IMG/VR virus record: IMGVR_UViG_3300025000_000994
Coordinates: 1-61,128 of that record
Length of the DNA stretch: 61,128 nucleotides
From: a virus
Reading direction: 5' to 3' (one strand)
Made by a program: the position numbers and the translations under genes. The notes below the pieces were generated by a model. That model was not told the DNA's origin and ran no database searches. It was given only the letters and a program-made list of their open reading frames with translations. Below are positions 58,892 to 61,128 of this stretch, in pieces; positions within the stretch are counted from its first letter, which is position 1; the number at the start of each line of letters is the position of its first letter.

Positions 58892-59320
58892 CTACTCCAC
58901 CTCCCACACTTCAAGCCATACCCTCCCAAACTCAAAACATTCCTCCGCACTCCCCATATACACATCCAGCCTTCCCCTTGTAATATCCCCGCCGCAATCC
59001 ATCACCGTGAATACTCTGTCAAAGTAGGGTATATACAGTTTCGTCCCTATCGGATATTCCTTCAGCCATGCCGCTATAAATCCGTCCTGCACACGTTCCC
59101 CGCTTGCCGTTATGCCGTATGTGGGGTCGCTCGGCTTCTTGCCGCAGGAACCTTCCCAATAGGCGGTACATTCCATTATGCGGCGGTCAACTCGCTCTGT
59201 GCCTCTGCTGGGCTTGTCCTGTTGTTCCTGCGCCTCTTTAACCTGTGCCGATAATTCATAAACTTGCTTCCGATTACTGGCCTTTTCTTTTGTTCTTCCA
59301 GGTTCCATGCCTTCCACCAT
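58892..59320 (-). CDS. 3D-domain part of a split gene (module B)
   Basis: 142 codons open with no ribosome site. The 3D domain is intact (TAYWEGSCGKKPSDPTYGIT, VMDCGGDITRGRLDVY). It overlaps, in the -1 frame, the membrane-anchor frame 59176-59403. The homologue 2879-3439 is one continuous gene, so this is probably a frameshifted copy. Confidence 0.6.
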   Translation of the reverse strand: MVEGMEPGRTKEKASNRKQVYELSAQVKEAQEQQDKPSRGTERVDRRIMECTAYWEGSCGKKPSDPTYGITASGERVQDGFIAAWLKEYPIGTKLYIPYFDRVFTVMDCGGDITRGRLDVYMGSAEECFEFGRVWLEVWEVE

Positions 59321-59403
59321 CCCTGGACTTCTTTGACGACCTTCACAATAGCGATCAGGCAGGCGGCGATGATGATAAGCAGGAATATGCTGAATGTATC
59401 CAT
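59176..59403 (-). CDS. Membrane-anchor part of a split 3D gene
   Basis: ATG at 59403 (MDTFSIFLLIIIAACLIAIV) 6 bases behind AGGAGG. One membrane segment, then leaves the 3D frame near EEQKKRP, where A-rich sequence occurs. Without a frameshift the product ends after the anchor with an unrelated basic tail. Confidence 0.55.
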   Translation of the reverse strand: MDTFSIFLLIIIAACLIAIVKVVKEVQGWWKAWNLEEQKKRPVIGSKFMNYRHRLKRRRNNRTSPAEAQSELTAA

Positions 59404-59413
59404 GGCGGACCTC

Positions 59414-60013
59414 CTAACCTTTCGGAGCATCGAGCATGGCAGCCTTTTCTTGCAAAGCTCTAAGCATTTCCGGTATATTAAGCCTTTGAATTATGTCGAT
59501 TGAAAGTTGATTTTTAAGTGTCGCTTCAAGAGTTTTGACAATGGTTTCCTCTGCGTCTTTGCGAGCTGTCTGAATCATTTTACTTACCTTTGACGCAAGC
59601 TCTTTTTCGAGGTACTTTTTGATGAAGTATTCATTGATGGACAATTTAGCATCATTTGAATATCTTGGTTCACAACCGTTTTCATCAAACACTTTTTTAT
59701 TAAGGAAACTTTCGTATTGCATACCAACAAACTTGCTCATGGGTATCATTTCAACCTTTGAATCCCAACTATTGCCCTTATGAGGAATTTTCATATTCTC
59801 AATTTTGCCCCTCAAAGTATCATTGAGAAATTCGTCAATAACCTTGCCTGTTGTCTCTTGAATTGTACTGCTTAGTTCTTTTGTGATTTCCTTTGTGGCA
59901 TCGGCTGTTATTTTGGATTTTAAAGACGATATGACTTCCTGCTTTATCGTGTCGTCTATTCCTCCACCTTCTTCCAACCAATCCAGTTCTACTTCAATGC
60001 TAAACTTAGCCAT
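59414..60013 (-). CDS. Hypothetical early phage protein, 199 aa
   Basis: MAKFSIEVELDWLEEGGGID with long helices (IKQEVISSLKSKITADATKE, KMIQTARKDAEETIVKTLEA). Preceded by AAATTTATAGGGAGG of leader cassette B. Possible counterpart of 11431-12168. Confidence 0.6.
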   Translation of the reverse strand: MAKFSIEVELDWLEEGGGIDDTIKQEVISSLKSKITADATKEITKELSSTIQETTGKVIDEFLNDTLRGKIENMKIPHKGNSWDSKVEMIPMSKFVGMQYESFLNKKVFDENGCEPRYSNDAKLSINEYFIKKYLEKELASKVSKMIQTARKDAEETIVKTLEATLKNQLSIDIIQRLNIPEMLRALQEKAAMLDAPKG

Positions 60014-60270
60014 CCTAACCTCCCTATAAATTTATTTAGTTTCGGAGAGGACAGTCGCGACCTGCCTCTCCATTCCGTTGTACATACTGCCCAGGACTTA
60101 ATACCCTTTTTTATTCGGCTTTCGCCTGCTCTTATGGGTTTTGGTGGAAGATATGAGATTGGTTACTCACACTCTCCCAGATAAAGCGGGCGAACCTCAT
60201 TGATTAGCCCGCTTGTGTTATATTTAAATTTGTTGCTAGGCCGTATCGTGCGCCTCTCCGATGGAGTACG
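60014..60270 (-). promoter_or_regulatory. Conserved leader cassette B, 3' part
   Basis: Matches 14283-14501. The GGAGAGG/CCTCTCC hairpin with loop TCGCGA (60044-60071) is unchanged. The variable stem is AAGCGGGC/GCCCGCTT, differing in sequence but still paired. The 12-codon GTG frame (MSNQSHIFHQNP) is kept. Confidence 0.5.
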
Positions 60271-60408
60271 TTAGACGAATCCGCTTGGGTATCCGACTAC
60301 ATTTGAACGCTGTACTGGCTTGGTAAAGTAGTGGCATTGAACAAACTCAAACGGTTTAATGTAACACTTCAACGCCTCAAACCAGCTGTACCCGAAAATT
60401 CCATCCAT
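60271..60408 (-). CDS. Microprotein IFG-W-GYPxGFV, copy B (45 aa)
   Basis: MDGIFGYSWFEALKCYIKPF to NVVGYPSGFV. GGAGG 7 bases before the ATG. Homologous to 14502-14642, conserved at both ends and variable in the middle. Not part of any family I know. Confidence 0.65.
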   Translation of the reverse strand: MDGIFGYSWFEALKCYIKPFEFVQCHYFTKPVQRSNVVGYPSGFV

Positions 60409-60601
60409 CCCTTTACCTCCGACACTTTTATTCTTTAGCTCAGCACGACCGACCGCGCGCTTTAATTATCTGCGAGCTTCACAAGTGGGCTTTATGGATA
60501 AACCCGCCAGAACCGCTTAGAAACTTTACAAATAAAAAATAAAATAATAATTATCAGCCGGCTTTATTTGTCCGGCGCATGGACATCACCTACCTTTCAA
60601 G
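60409..60601 (-). promoter_or_regulatory. Leader cassette B, 5' part
   Basis: AAAGGTAGGTGATG with a 10-codon frame (MSMRRTNKAG, 60554-60586) closing in a GCCGG/CCGGC hairpin, then the 40-base repeat, an AGCTC/GAGCT stem and the conserved GAATAAAAGTGTCGGAGG before the microprotein. Confidence 0.5.
60496..60535. repeat. 40-base dispersed repeat, copy 3 of 3
   Basis: Matches copies 1 and 2 except for single changes near its left end and at its last bases. Confidence 0.75.
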
Positions 60602-60937
60602 TTATGCCATTATTTGCTCGCCACAATTTGGGCATTCCCTGTATAGCCAGTTACGTTTCCAAAAGCTCCACCCTTCGCACATTGCCATATCGTGAATAGT
60701 TAGCGGTATAAACTGGCCCTTAACCTCGCCCGTGATGTCGTAGTAGCTGTTTCCTATTTTTGTAACAATGTGGTCTTTCGTTTGAATAAAATAAGGCTCT
60801 GCATCGGGATAAATTACCCTTAAAAACTTGTAGAATTGATAGCAACCGCCGTTAAGATATATTTTCTCGATGTAGATAATGTCTGTATTTCTTAATGCAT
60901 CTATAAGGGTTATAGGGTTCAAATCCACCGTTATCAC
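60602..60937 (-). CDS. Hypothetical protein with zinc-ribbon end, 111 aa
   Basis: ITVDLNPITLIDALRNTDII, IYLNGGCYQFYKFLRVIYPD, SYYDITGEV and a final CPNCGEQIMA. The start is uncertain: GTG at 60937 is only 3 bases from AAAGG, while ATA stands where other copies of AAAGGTAGGTG have ATG. GTG at 60928 is a third choice. Function unknown. Confidence 0.6.
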   Translation of the reverse strand: MITVDLNPITLIDALRNTDIIYIEKIYLNGGCYQFYKFLRVIYPDAEPYFIQTKDHIVTKIGNSYYDITGEVKGQFIPLTIHDMAMCEGWSFWKRNWLYRECPNCGEQIMA

Positions 60938-60961
60938 CTACCTTTGTGTGGATAATCTTGT

Positions 60962-61128
60962 TTATACACAATTACAATTATCACCTCTGGCTGTGATTGC
61001 GCCATTCGCCACCCTGGAATCTAAAAATTTACCAGTATCAGTACCCTTTACACATTCAAAGCCATTTGCACCGCAAACAAGGTATCGGCAGCATTCATTG
61101 CCCTGTCCTATTTTGCATACGGTTTTTA
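60962..61128 (-). CDS. Cys-rich small protein, copy B, cut by the window edge
   Basis: 5' end missing here; stop TAA at 60962-60964. 55 codons match 15135-15335 (KTVCKIGQGNECCRYLVCGA, ending GDNCNCV). Joining base 61128 to base 1 adds ATG GTT ATA AAA in frame, giving MVIKLKTVCKIG against KVKTVCKIG in copy A, and places its ATG 4 bases after the gene ending at 18. Confidence 0.65.
   Translation of the reverse strand, partial: KTVCKIGQGNECCRYLVCGANGFECVKGTDTGKFLDSRVANGAITARGDNCNCV
61030..61128. repeat. Exact 99-base repeat, copy 2
   Basis: Identical to 15203-15301 and ends exactly at the last base of the window. Confidence 0.85.

Noticed and set aside
59250-59290. Programmed -1 frameshift joining anchor and 3D domain
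   Set aside because: The A-rich stretch does not form a canonical X-XXY-YYZ heptamer in the zero frame, and the module A homologue needs no shift.
1-61128. Two prophages in tandem in a host chromosome
   Set aside because: Only one integrase, switch, lysis set and virion set are present, no host gene appears, and the ends join in frame. A tandem head-to-tail prophage cannot be wholly excluded.
61030-61128. Direct terminal repeat of a linear phage
   Set aside because: The matching copy is internal (15203-15301), not at base 1, and lies in a coding gene.

Overview
The window reads as one nearly complete temperate bacteriophage genome from a low-G+C Gram-positive anaerobe, most likely a clostridial host. 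The grounds are AGGAGG-type ribosome sites, a Bacillus/Clostridium-type LexA box, an NLQLFA scaffold N-terminus, a phi-LC3-type holin, and ArpU-like and AbrB-like regulators. I see no host housekeeping gene, tRNA, rRNA or CRISPR array. The ends look like one cut circle: the gene truncated at 61128 continues in frame into bases 13-1 and gains an ATG. The break coincides with the end of an exact 99-base repeat (15203-15301 = 61030-61128).

Layout. (1) 1-15.3 kb, minus strand: early module A, with replisome organiser, C5 methyltransferase, RecT, MBL-fold protein, hook-type ATPase and RusA. (2) 15.3-20.7 kb: lysogeny region, with antirepressor-like genes, Cro-like and CI-like repressors facing each other over operators, a tyrosine integrase and an attP-like site with five arm repeats. 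Two small autonomous plus-strand genes lie here: a Cas2-like protein and a 39-residue protein. (3) 20.7-22.8 kb: accessory genes, including one under an SOS box and a P63C-domain gene. (4) 22.8-24 kb: holin, amidase and XhlA-like protein. (5) 24-45 kb: virion genes in podovirus-like style, with two ejection-protein candidates, a P22-gp10-like hub, a pectate-lyase-fold tailspike, capsid, scaffold, portal and large terminase, but no tape measure. (6) 43.7-46.7 kb: accessory genes including a Tad1-like anti-Thoeris protein, then the small terminase. (7) 46.7-61.1 kb: early module B, collinear with module A but with other recombination genes (SSB, ERCC4 nuclease, PD-(D/E)XK nuclease, a second ATPase, Dam methylase, PAPS-reductase-like protein).

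How it works together. Facing promoters with shared dyads form the lysogeny switch. Early transcription runs leftward through replication, recombination and methylation genes to an ArpU-like activator, then to terminase, head, tail and lysis genes. Intrinsic terminators lie before the small terminase, before the scaffold gene, after a virion-region moron and after the holin.

Most notable points: the doubled early module, which could be real or an assembly join through the 99-base repeat (it would resolve into 45.8 kb and 15.3 kb circles); a conserved leader cassette with a new 45-46-residue microprotein family; three ultrashort promoter-terminator units opposite the early operon; a self-contained moron whose product has a signal peptide plus a domain shared with the neighbouring virion protein; and several genes whose best start codon is ATT or ATA.
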